Assembly: GCA_950106755.1 (NCBI GenBank)
Contig: OX467091.1
Span: forward strand, 18,927,538-18,991,537
Length of the DNA stretch: 64,000 nucleotides
From: Climacium dendroides
Lineage: Eukaryota > Streptophyta > Bryopsida > Hypnales > Climaciaceae
Direction of reading: 5' to 3'
Shown here: piece after piece, positions 13,247 through 25,760 of the stretch
How positions within the stretch are numbered: the first letter of the stretch is position 1
Layout of the letters: every line of letters begins with the position of its first letter
The notes under the pieces: model-generated
Told to the model about the DNA's origin: nothing
The model's database searches: none
The model's input: only the letters and a program-made list of their open reading frames with translations
Position numbers and translations under genes: made by a program

Positions 13247-16200
13247 TCACAAAATTGGGCCTCTCCGTTCTTCTTCGGAGGCCTTCTGAGCAGCTTCACA
13301 CTCGGTGACCAGATCCACAAATTCATTCAGCAGACGCTGGATCGCTCGGTTAGATGCCATTGCAGGCAACACCACCTCTTTGAGCAACTCTCGCTTCCTC
13401 ATGCCCTGTGCAGAGACAATAGTCACAATATAATCAGCACATCACAATATAGAACGGATTCAATCGGGAGAAAAATAACAATCTTTGTAAGGCTCGGTCA
13501 ACCAAGTAGCGCCAATCAATTAGTCAGAGCCCTAGTGCTTAAAGGTCTGTTATCTACACCAAGAGCTTGGTGTACGCGACACTACTTTGGTAGATTTTCG
13601 TACCACACTATCTCTGTTAACTCAGACACCATATAGTAGAAGGCCTACTAATAGTAGAAAACCTACTAAGGTTCGAACACTATTTAGAGAGCCTTGGATC
13701 TCGAGTTGGTCAGCCAATTCTTGATTGAGAGGCTATTCACTTAACTTTCTTGAAGGTGGTACCAAGGTACACAAAAAGAATTCATTTACTGTGGCATGCT
13801 AATTTTGTGTTACGTTAAATCATAGATGACACTAAATGGCGTAGCTGGAAGTTAACAAATCTTTGTAAGTCGCTATCTTGAAAGGTAACTAACTGGGAAA
13901 TAGAATTTCCATTCAGCTAACTACTGCTGCTTGGTTGGTGTGTGCAGGGTTAGCACTTCAAACCATTGCTATGGGCACAATTACTTTAATTGTCTAAAAT
14001 CGGGGAGCTATATTCTAATAGAAATGAATGTAAATTAGCACCAGCTATTAAGAATAAGCACCAACTTGCTAACAGACGCAACTTTGACGATGGAGATAAT
14101 GGAGATACCCAGTAACGAATTCCAGTTATTTCATTCCACTACTTAGTTGGTGCGGCAAGGCTTAAAGCATCAAAACACTCCTAATTCACAATCTTCAGCA
14201 TAGCTCATTCCCATCCCCTGAATGATTGGTACGCATACAATCTAGACTGAAGTGTCAAAAGAAAGTACTTACAAGGATGTCAGATTCCCACGAATGCAGC
14301 TTCTCTCCGGTGTTAGACTGAGAAGACGGACCCATATGCACGGGTCCCAGAAGCTCTTCACAAAGCTCTCTTAGTCGAGCTTCGTCAGTTTCCCTAAAAT
14401 ATATATGCCACCACATCAGTATACCTTCCAACAATTCTGCTTCTTAAATCACTTCATAACCCTAGTCCTCTGCAATGGCAAAAATCTTCATAATTACTCC
14501 ACGCACCTATTTCAAATCTAACTTCAGATTTGGAAGACGCATTACTCACTTTGATAAGCAGCGCGCGTATGCTGTCAGGCACCTGCGATACTCGGTACCA
14601 GACTTCAGTGCCAGGGCGGAACTCATTTGCACTTCTAGATGGACTCGTGTTTGCCACTTCTCCTCAGCAAGGGACATTCTGATAACAACATAGCGGCAGC
14701 TTTAAAAGTCAAGAAACTGAAAATTATGTTCCTTGCCAAAGAAACACCAGAGTAATCGCCAATGGTATCATTATCCATGTAAAAAAGAAATCGGATAAGT
14801 TCAAGTTAGATAGCTGGTGCAAATTTAGCACTTCAATCCATTGGTAGAGGCACCACTTGTTTACTTGCTTTCAAGTACAAGAATGTCTACTTATGTAGAA
14901 GGCTTCGTCCGTCATTTCAACTTTTTAAAACCATAGTATTCTGTGGCCAGGTAATTCCAAAGCCACGGTAACTGCAGAGTTTATTTAGTGGAAATGAAAG
15001 AAAATTCGTTGCAACTTAATTAGTGGGAGTAAGCATCAATTTGCCAACTAACAAAACTTGGGCAATGCGGGCATTTCGTAACTCATTCACTTGGTTAATA
15101 TTACTAGTTGGTTGCTGAAGGCGAGAATATGATAGGCAAGATAAGCGAATCTCTTCAAGATACAGACTAACAAGAAAAAGTGGAGGTCACGTTCAATACA
15201 AGGTAATATCCCTGGAGGACAGACAGACAGACTGACCTGTTCCAAAGGAACGAAGGACCAGCCGCTCTTGCAACACCTGCCTGAAGGAGTGCAAGTTCCC
15301 CGTTATCTGCAGACGCTGCACTATCCGGCCACGTGGAGACAAAATTAGACGCTGGAAATGTGTCGTCAGCAACTCGTAACCAAGAGCACATTCCCAAATT
15401 GAAAAGAAAAGCATGTCGATTGGCGAGCACTACAAGCGGAGCTCCTGCCATCGAGAGTCTCGCCGAAGCAAGTTTCATTGTCCCTGTACGATCCGAGCAA
15501 GAGGTTAGGAAATCAAACAAACAGCCACACTTGCAACATATTCATATTCTATAAGCTTGAAGAGATTTCCCTTGCATTCAGGACCGAACATTTTCAAACA
15601 TCCATGGAGAATTAAGAAGGATTAATGGCTGCAACAGGAGTAGACCCGGACTGCAATTAAACCCAACCAGAAAGAAAAGCAGCAACTTCTCACCACTACT
15701 GGACAGCATTGAATTGGCAGACGTGGAGTTCAGGAGAGGTCCCAGTGATTCATGAAGTAGGCGTTTGGACTCTCGCAAGTCCCATAAATGAAGTGATCCA
15801 TTCCGTGTGACAACCATTAATTTCCAGTTCTCGTCGCAGTCCATAAATACTGCGGCCGATCCCAACATCATGCTTGGCTGTGCTCTGCGTCCAGCCATAG
15901 TATAAATCTGGACACACGACGGCATCTGCTTCAGATTTCTAAACACGGTTGACACTAATTCAATGGAGAAATCAACATTAACCCAGTGACTCCTGGGGGA
16001 AATTTCATAGATCCCAACTATGAGTCGCCAATTAGACCCCCAACATAACAAAAGTAGACAATAAAGATCCCTACCGGCCACCTCAAGAACAGAACGTATC
16101 AGTTGAAAAAAGAAATTATACCCTTTATTTTTCAACAATAGACATATGTTTTGATAGATTTTCAACATAATCCACTAATAGATACCAGAAGTGAAATTTC

Positions 16201-19200
16201 AATTCGAACTTGAGAATTAACCCCAAAACGGCCCAAAGTGACCGCTCCATATCTTTAGGAGTTGCCATGAATGATTTCTGAAGCTTCAAGTTCGCAAGGT
16301 ACCAAAATGTACCAAATAGAAAGAAAAAACCATACCCCACGTTTATGAAGAATAGCAACGTGTTTTGACACTTCCTACTTTGACTATTAACTTCCACAGT
16401 GGATGCACTATTTTCAGCCTGGGCACAGCAAAGGAAGGATTGAATATTCAACGTACCTGTAGACTTCCGTCTCCACAAGCTACAGCCCAAAAATTGCAAT
16501 TGCCGGCCAGGGCAGTAGGCATGGAGACCAAGTAATCACACCACCGAACCTCTCCACCTTGAGAGCAGATGATCTTGACCTTGGCAGAGCTTTCACGTAT
16601 TGAAGTGGGTGCTGCCGAACCCAAAGCTGATCCTAAGTTCGTACTACACTCTGCAGGCCGGGCTTCCAAGCAGATAGGAGCGCGCCCTCTAGAATCTTCC
16701 CCACCATCAGGTCCTCGGATCCTTATTGACAACACCCCCTCGGGAGTCGTCATCCTCTCTGCTGGCATCACCATATCCACCTGCGAACCAACCCCTGCAA
16801 TATTGGGAGGCCCTTCGTTCCCCACACCAATAGCAACAGCAGCAGCAGCTGGAGTGGAGCGAGCTGCAGCATGAGCATCCTCCAGAGCAGCTCCATTGCT
16901 TCGTTTTGCAGGCGGTGCATCAGGCCTCATGTACTCTTCTGGCAGTTTCCTTTTCGGAGCAGTTTCTACAAAATTTGATATTCCTACATCCCCTTGGTTT
17001 CTGATATCTGCCATGTTAGGAGCGCCGTTGCCAAAGACATCCTCCCCTCTAGGGGGCCCCAGAGGTTCAGGGATAATACGCCGCCGGCCATCAGCTCGTC
17101 TGTACTCCGTTTGCTGGACCGGGCTCGGAGTTACACGAACAGGAGCAACACTTGGGACAAGACTGCCATTCAGAGCAGCTGGAGGCTTTGGAGGCGCCTT
17201 TATAGGCAATTTTGAGGGCACATCGACAGGAGCAACAACTGCACCATTTGCAACTTTAGGTGGCAGTGCTTTCGGTATTTCCATGCTACTGGGTGCACTT
17301 ACAACTTTGGGCACTGCTTTAGCTACTGATTCCAAATTATTAAGACTTGGAGCACTTATCACTTTGAGCACTGCTTTTGCTGTTTCAGTGCTTTTTGCGC
17401 TGGGAATCTTGGGCACTGCTTTTGCTGTTTCCGCACTGTTTCCAGTTGGAGCATTTCCGGTTCCCCACTGCTTCGCTGCGGCTGCCTCCAGCATCAATTG
17501 GGCTGGACTTTCAGCAACCGTTGCCTGAAATGGACCATGGCGTATCAGATCGGTGTACAGATCAAGATCAAGATCAAAAAGTTTGACAGACTCACTCCCC
17601 AACCTTGTGTTCTACATAAATACAAGCTTATTCAGATGGATAAACAAGAACCTGCCGCACGCGTAGATCACCGTAACGGCTCTTCTTAAACTCTTCCATC
17701 TCTGCATCTGAGATTTTTTCACCCAATTCTTTGACCTCAAATTGGAATGACGCCACAGATCCATCAAGAGAGCAGCAGAACAGCGTGTACCCGTCTGGGC
17801 TCCTGTTCGACAAATAAACAATGTTGTAATGTTCAAAAAAATTTGTTAGTATGCTGTGCATCAGAAACAGAGAGTTCTATATGTTCAAAAAATCTTGCAC
17901 TCAAGAAGTGTGGTACGCTACAACGACATGGAGGACGCACCAGGAAAGATCAACGACACTTTGCTGAAAGAAATGCTTCCCAATAAAAACTGGACGGGGG
18001 CTCCCCGTTGTCCACACAGATATGCAGCAGTCTTGGCTCCCGATAGCTATGACATTATACGGCACAGCGTCTTTGGCTTTTGAAGAAGAGCCGTTAGCTC
18101 CCGCTCCTGATACCACTCCATTTCCAGCTCCTTCATCCGGAGATGCTTTTTTGATCTGATTTCACGATTCCCGAATGTTAACCAAATTGTAACATTCCTA
18201 TAATCGAACTCTCAAACCTCGAAGAAATAGTTAAGGCCATGAAAAACTAAATGCGCGATAATAACTTGGAAGGAAGAGGATTAACTACTAGTTTCATCTC
18301 AATTCTCGTCTCACCTTGTCTTAAGTTGTAGTTATCTCCACAACATGCCCAGTTATCTTTTTACTTTAACTAATTATAGATCTGAAGTAAAACTGGACAA
18401 CTATAATCTAATCTCAGACACCTGCAGTCTAATTCGAAACAACAAAAAATAACGGTCCCCAATGCTCCCTTGGACTGCCACGGTCGTAGGTGTTCGGCTT
18501 ACTAGTTAGGAATTATCTTTGAAAGTACTCTCCTAATATCTCTTCAGTAGTGAACCATATCTTGATTCAAAATAGAGATGATATTAATGAATGAGTTTGT
18601 AGATTTCAACTCAATTCCAAAGAGGCCAATCCCGTAATTGAAAAAACAAGCATATCGAATTTTACCTTTCGAAACATCGAATGATTGAACCGGACGGCCA
18701 CAACTGGCGCATTATGGCCGACAAAATCGAAAGAGGCCATCCACTCTCCTCTCTCCAACACTGGAGCTGTATGACTAGGGTTCTGAAAACCGTGCGTCGT
18801 GGCAATGAAATGGCCACACGGTGACCATCCCAATCGTCTGAAGAATGTGGACCCAACCTGCAAAAAAACATCCGCACTTAAGTACCCCAACATGCACAAA
18901 CAGTTCCAGTTCCTAAAGGTCACATCAGATAGCACAGTTGAGGCAACAAGCCTAAAATTTGAACAAACATTAGGGGTGGGATACCAAGCTTGAAAAAATG
19001 CATTGCATTTATGACACCATATGCGCAATTGAGGTAACAAGTGTCCAATCCTGGAAACCTCGTTATCTCAGATAGTATTAGCATGACACTTAAGAACCAA
19101 GTAAGCGCCACCTCTTCATAAACCATATTACTTGAACTAGTGTAAAGTCGACATTGGACAACACAAAGTAAAATCAATAAAAGAATGATATTTGCACCAG

Positions 19201-22066
19201 TAAGGGTGTAGGATTTCTAGTTATCTCAAGGTTGTTGCTTGAATCTGTAGAATCTAAAGTTGCCCTTAATAATTTCTAGAAGAACAAGAGACATAATTTT
19301 CCAATTAATATTGAAAAAACGAAGATAATACTAACATTGAAACCAAGGCCAAAAGCTTTTCTCGACCTGTAAAGCACAACATTCAATACACTTTCCTGTC
19401 CAAAAAATTTGCTTAGAAACTCACGGTTTTTTCCCATGGCCCTTCCACTCGTTTCACCACGCTCCAGTTGCTAGTTCGCCAGATGATGACCGACTTATCA
19501 TCGGACTGAGTGGCCAAAAAAGAGCCAATTGGATCCCAGGTTAAGCCTTTCACAAGGCTTTCATGGCCAGAGAGAACTGCCAAAGGGGCACCCGTGGAGG
19601 CCTGCCATATGCGAACAGTGTTGTCCAAACTACAGCTAGCCAGCTGTGTATCATCCGGTGACCACCCAAGATCCACCTACTTCAAGGAACGCACCCACAG
19701 TCCACCAAACGTATGATTTAATGCCTTTACCCCTAACCAAGATCTTATGGTTTGGAAATGACTATTCGATTGGTCATGTTGTGCCAAAAATAGGTCACAT
19801 GGGACCAATGTTAAATCACCAGAGTCGAAGAACCTTGCACGCGTTACTCAAAAATCAAAGAAAATTGGACAAAAGAAAGTCCCCACATGACCTTGTCAAA
19901 ACTGTAGGAAACACCATGCCGCTCACATAGTCAAAAGCCTGTCCCAAGTCTGCTCTTATCAACCAAAGCAATTCACACACAATTCCAGGGACCTACATTC
20001 GATCAACTTCAGCTTCAGAAACCAAAAGGGAGGTGCAGACGAAGAAGTTGGCATGACTTTGAAGATTTAAGAAGCAAGAACCCTAAACGACCAAAGATTC
20101 ACGGTTCGAATATGACAAATTCGATTAATCAAATTGCGAAGCCATTGAATTCAAAGAGGCCAAACTTCATGGCACAAGCATCAAAGAAAACCATTGCATG
20201 AGTGGTTCAAAATGATTAGTAAAATCGGACAAAAGAAAGTCCCCAAATGACCTACCTACTCAAAACTGCTAATAAAATCATGAATTTGGACAGGCTTTTC
20301 AACACCTCAAGGACCAAGAGGCACAAATCTAATACTAGGGACCTGAACTTGATCAGCTGCAGTATCAGTGGAAACAATAGTGTGAGAGGGACAGAAAAGT
20401 GTACCACATCGGCAGTATGACCCCGCAGGGTCAAGAGCACCTTCCAATTCTCCACATCCGGAGGCTCTCCGCTCCCGAACTCGGTGGTGCCGGAGCCCGG
20501 TCGCTTCTCATGAACCAACACCACTTGATCATCCGATCCAGAGGCTATCAAGCGACCGCATTTCGCCCATCGAACACAATTCACGGACCCAAAGTGGTCC
20601 CTCAACGTGGCCAGCAACTTGGTGTCTGACTCTGCGTCTTTCTCTGCCAATGGGGTCATGTTCCATATTCGTACCTAAACAAACAAACATATGGAATCAT
20701 GTTCCGAATGCGCAACTAAGCAAAAAAACGCCACAAATGGCATGATGTTCCGAATTCGCACCAAAGCAAAACACCACAAACGACATCTTGTTTCGAATGC
20801 GCACCGAAACAAAACATCGCGAACACTCTAACCCCCTCTTTGATTTTACCACCTGGGGCCCCAACTATTTCACTACTTAGAATGCGTGAGAACTGTGCTA
20901 CAGTGAATGATGTCGCAATCCGGCAACTGTGCAGGATATTCTAGAAGGCCGTTTTAGAGAAGGTCGTAATAGAGTGGTTAAGTGCAATCATATTCGTGTT
21001 CGCAATTAAATAAATTAAAAAGCACCAAACGACATCTTGTGTCGTATGCGCACCTAAACAGAACGCCACAAACACTCAACTTTTTTTTTTAATTACCACC
21101 TGGGGGTCCCAACTATCTCATTATTTAGAATGCGTGAGAACTCTGCTATAGTGAATCATAGTGTGACAAGTCTGCAGAAAATTCTAGAATGTCATTTTAA
21201 AGAGGTTGAGTGTAATCCAATCCATGAATCCATGGCAAGTTCCTTTCCAAGCCAGTGCACAAAAAGACCATCATGTTCCATAGTCGCACCTAAACGAAAA
21301 GCACCACATAATCCAACCCATGCATCAATTGCAGCGACGTCCTCTTCAAGGAATGACACGCAAAAGGCTCGACATGCGTTGCTTGTTGATCACTTTAACG
21401 TCTCTATGGTGGCGGTTCTCACATTGGTTGATGTCCACATCACCCTATTTGCTGATTTCTATGGATTCTCCAAAAAGCACAATGAGGACTTCTAAAAAAC
21501 CAAGGCAAAGAGTTCATGCCATCTTCCATACCACCCCCTGAATAAGAAAACTGCCCTCTCAATTCAATGCACTATTGTCCCTCCCAAGTTGGGAAGCCCT
21601 AACTTCAAGACGGCAAGCATAAATTGATCCTTATCAAACGCTCGTATCGTCACATTCATGGGGTGGCGTAACATGAAAGGTAGACTGTAGAAACGTGCGC
21701 GGTTGTTTCTAACTTTGGTAGCAAATTCAAAACCTAAGCCAAAACACTCAAACTCTCCACTCACATTACATACCACACAGTATGAAGCCGCACACACGAT
21801 TCGCAAATTTCTTGAGAGATGAGCGATCGAGGGCACCGAAATGGAGCATCATGACGCTCGGGAATCTCTCGAGAGCACAAACAAAAGATAAAATAATACA
21901 GAAACATCAACGGTACGAGAATTGGGGTAACATTGGAGTCCCAAGGCTCCCCAAATACCTTGTGATCCCCTCCCGCAGTCGCAAACCGGAGTCCATTGGG
22001 CTGCGTGTCGACGGAGAAAATCTGAAGCCCCGCATGGCGCAACCACGTCGGCTTCTCCACGATCAT
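13247..22066 (-). CDS. HIRA: HIRA histone chaperone, complete 12-exon gene
   Basis: Exons (high to low): 22066-21959, 20674-20405, 19676-19425, 18857-18666, 18155-17941, 17802-17652, 17524-16457, 15907-15694, 15483-15237, 14678-14550, 14393-14273, 13405-13247 (TGA). Every intron is GT-AG, all phases join, and the product is about 1041 residues, close to plant HIRA (about 1,020). Residues 1-395 are WD40 repeats ([31 protein letters not shown]-type blades). A low-complexity Ala/Pro/Lys linker follows. The B-domain motif [17 protein letters not shown] (about 540-556) is the family's ASF1-binding site. The C-terminal Hira domain follows ([31 protein letters not shown]). In the family, HIRA deposits H3.3-H4 independently of replication. 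The start is the ATG opening [11 protein letters not shown], matching the family N-terminus. The linker carries three near-repeats of ETAKAVPKV. Identity is from recognition of the family; exon joins are my reading without cDNA. Confidence 0.95.
13406..15236. repeat. Related diverged sequence in HIRA introns 9 and 11
   Basis: Intron 11 (about 13930-14170) and intron 9 (about 14815-15115) share a similar order of short blocks: a TTAGCACTTCAA(A/T)CCATTG block, then GAAATGAA..AAATT, then TAAGCA(C/T)CAA(C/T)TTGC, then GTAAC(G/T)(A/C)ATTC. This suggests a duplicated intron segment or two copies of an old element. Alignment was by eye, and no clear terminal repeats were seen. Exons 10 and 11 lie between the two segments. 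Confidence 0.4.
20690..21320 (-). repeat. Tandem copies of the exon-2 acceptor inside HIRA intron 1
   Basis: The start of HIRA exon 2 (acceptor plus the codons for VRIWNM, 20651-20690) recurs in degenerate form next to it and further up intron 1, near 20692, 20738, 20781, 21030 and 21265. On the plus strand each copy shows ATGTTCC-(A/G)-A-N-T-CGCACC-AAAC. The two middle copies belong to a duplicated block of about 250 bp (about 20770-21018 and 21019-21210). That block also shares a CCACCTGGGG stretch and TTAGAATGCGTGAGAACT. The copy near 21265 keeps an AG acceptor and would read VRLWNM. Confidence 0.75.
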
Positions 22067-22118
22067 TGTTGCAGACGGATTCTTGGAATAAAATACAAAA
22101 AGTCACACTCCCTTACTC

Positions 22119-22151
22119 CCCCCCCCCGCCCACGCCCGGCCCCTGCGTGGG
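22119..22151. other. C-run and GC hairpin in the HIRA 5' leader
   Basis: A run of cytosines (about 22119-22127) is followed by a perfect 7-bp stem, CCCACGC (22129-22135) pairing with GCGTGGG (22145-22151), 53-85 bp upstream of the HIRA ATG. It would lie in the 5'UTR if transcription starts further up. A role in translation is speculative. Confidence 0.5.
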
Positions 22152-22408
22152 CAGGGCCTCGCTAATGTCGTAGCAGAGAAGCAAAAAGACGCAAACCACA
22201 CACTCAACGCAGCAACAACAAAACAACCCAACACTCCTAGTCGCGACTTCCAGCGATGGGTTTAAGGTTTACAAAAAAACTAAAGACAAGAACCACGGCG
22301 GAGGTTGACATTGTAAGGACCTTGGATTGGACTCTCGGGCTCTCCCGCTGCCCCAAATGTGGCAAGAAGCAAAATTCTCTAAGCCGCATACTCTCATAGT
22401 ACCATGCA

Positions 22409-22920
22409 CAAACACACAGACACACAGACACACAAACACACAGAACTCGAAAGGAGAGACGCCGTTCCCTACTAAACTTAACCTACATAATGGAATTGAT
22501 TGATCTACCAGAAGCGATTCCCCCAGGGACAGTACCAAACCAGACAGCCGTCGCCGCAAACGCAAAAGACAGAAGGTGAACGGAGAACCGTAAGGAGGAG
22601 CAACAGAATGTTGCCCGGAACCTACGGGGAGCCAAGAACCATACTACCGGTCATGGTAGCTTTGTCAGTTTGTGTTTCTACGTGTAGGTGGTTGTTTTTC
22701 CGACTTGCAAAGTCTATTGCAACTCTATTGAAAGCTTTACACGCAAACCTGACTTGTCCTTCCCTCTCCCCCCCTTCTCTCTCTCTCTCTCTCTGTCTCT
22801 CTGTCTTCTTCTCAACCATGCGCTCTCTCTCACGCTCCCCGCTCTCTCTCTCTCTCTCTGTATCTGTGTTTCTCTGTTTCTGTGTTTCTCTGCTTCTCTG
22901 TGACTCGACTCTGTGGCTGT
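22409..22920. repeat. CA/GA-rich microsatellites upstream of HIRA
   Basis: On the plus strand, a (CACAGA)n-like run (22409-22443) and long CT runs (22776-22860, then TCTGTGTTTC units to about 22905) lie 350-850 bp upstream of the HIRA start. They read as GA repeats on the gene strand. GA tracts are common in plant promoters and 5' leaders, so this stretch probably overlaps the HIRA promoter or 5'UTR, but no TATA box or start site was identified. The long open frames on both strands here are products of the repeat. Confidence 0.7.
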
Positions 22921-23115
22921 ACGCTATGATAAAAATAGCCAAAGTAAAAGGACAAAATTTATTTAGGGAAAGCATGGAAGAGGAAACTGAAACATGGCGT
23001 GAGAGAGGAACAATGGAAAAAGGTGAAACGGCGATGGTGGGATGGGCTTCAGTTCCTGGAATGAGTGGGGTTGAGGGATGCTCCCGGCTGGATGCCACAT
23101 ACGGCGTACTAGTAG

Positions 23116-23160
23116 GCTATGGTGCTTAAACCCCGGGTTAGGTTTAACCCGGGTTAGCTA
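23116..23160. other. CCCGGGTTA inverted repeat
   Basis: AACCCCGGGTTAGG is followed after a few bases by TTTAACCCGGGTTAG, giving two AACCCGGGTT palindromic blocks side by side about 1.05 kb upstream of the HIRA ATG. Function unknown. Confidence 0.5.
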
Positions 23161-23554
23161 ACTCTGGTGTGGTTACCTCACCTGCCCACACAATCGGGAG
23201 TCTACGTCATGTTGGGGATAGTGTGCAGTTTCAGCTTCTTTGAAGGCAAATGGGACGCCCACGTTGATTTTTTGATTTAATCTGCCAATCAGGTTGTGAC
23301 ACGTGTAAAGAATGGGGTCCAGTTTCATGAGGTAATTTGTAATTTGTTTACCAAGGTAGAGTCTGACTTTTTAAAGCGACCATTGGAGAGATGATTGTGT
23401 TTTCATGGAAGCTAAACTCCTTGAAACAATTTTCAATAAATTTGCATAGGATGAAAAATGGAATTGGCATCTAACCCAAGTCAGTTCATTGATTTGTAGG
23501 ACCTTCATGGAATTAGTTACGAATTTTTGAAGTTGAAATGTAGTGGTTGTTGGA

Positions 23555-23785
23555 AGCGTCCACCACCTCAAATGTGCACTAACTCACCTTTTCAAATTTG
23601 TATTGTTGGTACAATGAAGAAAGCAAAATGTTCACCGAAAGCAAAATGGTCATTGAAAGTGATCCCCTCTTCAATGTGCACTAACCACTTTTTCAAACGT
23701 GCTTGTTGGTACACTAAAGAAAGCAAAATGTTCACTAAAAGCGACCACCTCCTCAAATGTGCATTGTTGGTACATTAAAAAAAAC
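23555..23785. repeat. Degenerate tandem repeat, about 80-100 bp period
   Basis: Three units share CTCAAATGTGCACTAAC, TTCAAA.(T/G)TG..TTGTTGGTAC and GAAAGCAAAATGTTCAC. The reverse-strand motif also appears near 44.55 kb and 51.8 kb, so this is a dispersed sequence that expanded here. Confidence 0.65.
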
Positions 23786-24636
23786 AAAATGTACTTGTAT
23801 CATGATTGCTTTTAGTGCATAGATGCATTTAAAACATACCATTACATTAAACTACAAGGTAATGTAGGGCAAGTATCATTGAGTCCAAGAGAAGTTAAGG
23901 TGATGGGTATTCATGAAGGTTTATCTAAACATTGATCTAGATTTTTTTAAAAGATGCAAAAACTCAAAATATTTCATACTTCTTCAACCATCCTAAGGGC
24001 TTGCAACCACAAGTCAACCTCAACAAAAAAATATCAAGATTTTTAATCAATTTTTCTTCAAAGAGAAGAAGAAGATTGCAATGTAGATTTTTTTGGGCTC
24101 AAGAAAGAAGCCTATAATCACCATGCTAATGGATAATTTGAAGATATTGGACCATACTTGGATGAAGTAGTTAATCACTAATTGCTTTGAATCCATATTT
24201 TGAACGGCAAATAAAGTGTTTCTTGGCAATGTTTTGTCCAAATAACTTCTCATTCATCCAAAGTAATATTTGAATATTGCTTGGTCACATTAACTTGGTC
24301 AATAGCAAAGAATCAAATTATGCACTATTTCATCACCAATTTTTGGTCATGTTCTATTTAATGATCTTTTTTGGCACACATTGAACTTTACTTCAAAGTT
24401 AAAGAAATTGTATTTTGATTTTTGAAACTTCACTCTTCTAATGAATAGATGGGAGTTTTTCATGCTCCTTTGTGATCATTCTTGTCATTACTTCAAGAGA
24501 ATCATATAAAACATACCAACACTCGTTTCTATGACAACAAAATAGAGTTCTCAAACAAATATCAACTTTTCCTGGAATATAATTCTCCAACAAAAAAATG
24601 TACATGGAAAAAAACCTTGCTGAATATTTCTACTTT

Positions 24637-24816
24637 CACTAGTAGAAAACACAGAAATTCTGTTGTTTCGGTGACGTTGTTTTGGTCACCGAACAACAAA
24701 TTTCTGCTGAAATTTACGTAGAAACGTAGAAATCTGTAAATTTCAGCAGAAATTTGTTGTTTGGTGACCAAAACAACGTCACCGAAACAACAGAATTTCT
24801 ACGTTTTCTACTAGTG
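24637..24816. mobile_element. CACTA-type foldback MITE
   Basis: A 180-bp near-perfect palindrome with arms of about 80 bp begins CACTAGTAGAAAACACAGAA and ends with its reverse complement (CTACTAGTG). It is flanked by a direct TTT on each side (24634-24636, 24817-24819). A CACTA terminus plus a 3-bp target duplication is the signature of the CACTA (En/Spm) superfamily. No coding capacity is present, so it would depend on a transposase elsewhere. The very low divergence of the arms suggests recent origin. Confidence 0.88.
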
Positions 24817-25394
24817 TTTTACAATTGTCAAACCTTCATTCAATTAGGAGGAAAAAAATATTCATTCAAAGATGTCAATCATAACCACTATTTACAATCA
24901 ATATTTATAGTTAAACTTCAATCAATAAGATTTCCTGTAGTAAATTCAAAAAAATATGATATCAACCCTTTTTTCTAAACTTTGGAAAATATAATATTTA
25001 ATTATATATAGTATACAATTGTCAAATATGAACCATAAATTTAGTGCAAAAATGGCACTGCAATAGAAGTCAAGTAAGTTCAATGGTCCTATTTCAAAGG
25101 GCTAAAAAATCATTTTGTACTAACACCAAACATTGTTATCTTGAAGTCAATGATGTTGGGGAGTTTCTAGAAAAAAATTCACTTGTGCATTTCTATAATC
25201 TAAATAGTAAAATTTTGATTGGTAAAATTTTTATTATATTTTAATTTTCTAATTTGCTTAATACATACAAAATCACAATCATGGAAATTATGTTCCAAAA
25301 TTATCCCTAACCTTTGGAAGTTAAGGTTCATGAAATAACATTTGTCCTCATTGGCACAAGTATCAAAAACAATATTATCTACCTAGATCAAAAC

Positions 25395-25760
25395 AACAAC
25401 ACTAGCATCTGAGCCTAGAAATGCAAACCTAGAAATTCAAGCCTACGAGCCTTGAGTTTAGGTGTAAGTAGGTATTCTACAACTATTAAAAGTGTCTATA
25501 ACATACATAATTATAATATAAGTACCCTATAAGCATAGAAGGTGCCTATAACAAAGACACTTATAATATAAATATCCTGTAACCATGGAAGGTGTCTATA
25601 ACATAGACACCTATAATGTAATTAAACACCTCTAATATAATTAGGGACCTATAATATAAATATCCTATAACTATAGAAGGTACCTAAAGTATAGGTATCT
25701 AAAACATAGAAGCCTAGGTTTATAGGCTCAAGATCCTAGGCTCACATGCTAGCAACTGTC
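25395..25760. mobile_element. TIR element with CTATAACATAGACACC minisatellite interior
   Basis: Inverted ends CTAGCATCTGAGCCTAG (left, about 25401) and GCTAGCATGTGAGCCTAG (right, read inward from about 25750) enclose many degenerate units of CTATAACATAGACACCTATA. The ends and interior match the 10.4-kb element, making three family members in the window. Confidence 0.6.

Noticed and set aside
13490..13760. Possible tRNA in HIRA intron 11 (GGTTCGAACAC-like text near 13672)
   Set aside because: GGTTCGAAC resembles a T-arm but no acceptor, D or anticodon arms fit around it.
16896..17528. 210-codon plus-strand open frame opposite HIRA exon 7
   Set aside because: It is the antisense shadow of a GC-rich, Ala/Pro-rich exon whose sense frame is a clear HIRA linker; no family resemblance.
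22500..23129. 209- and 158-codon frames over the CT/GA repeat
   Set aside because: Both consist mainly of Leu/Ser or Glu/Arg strings produced by the microsatellite.
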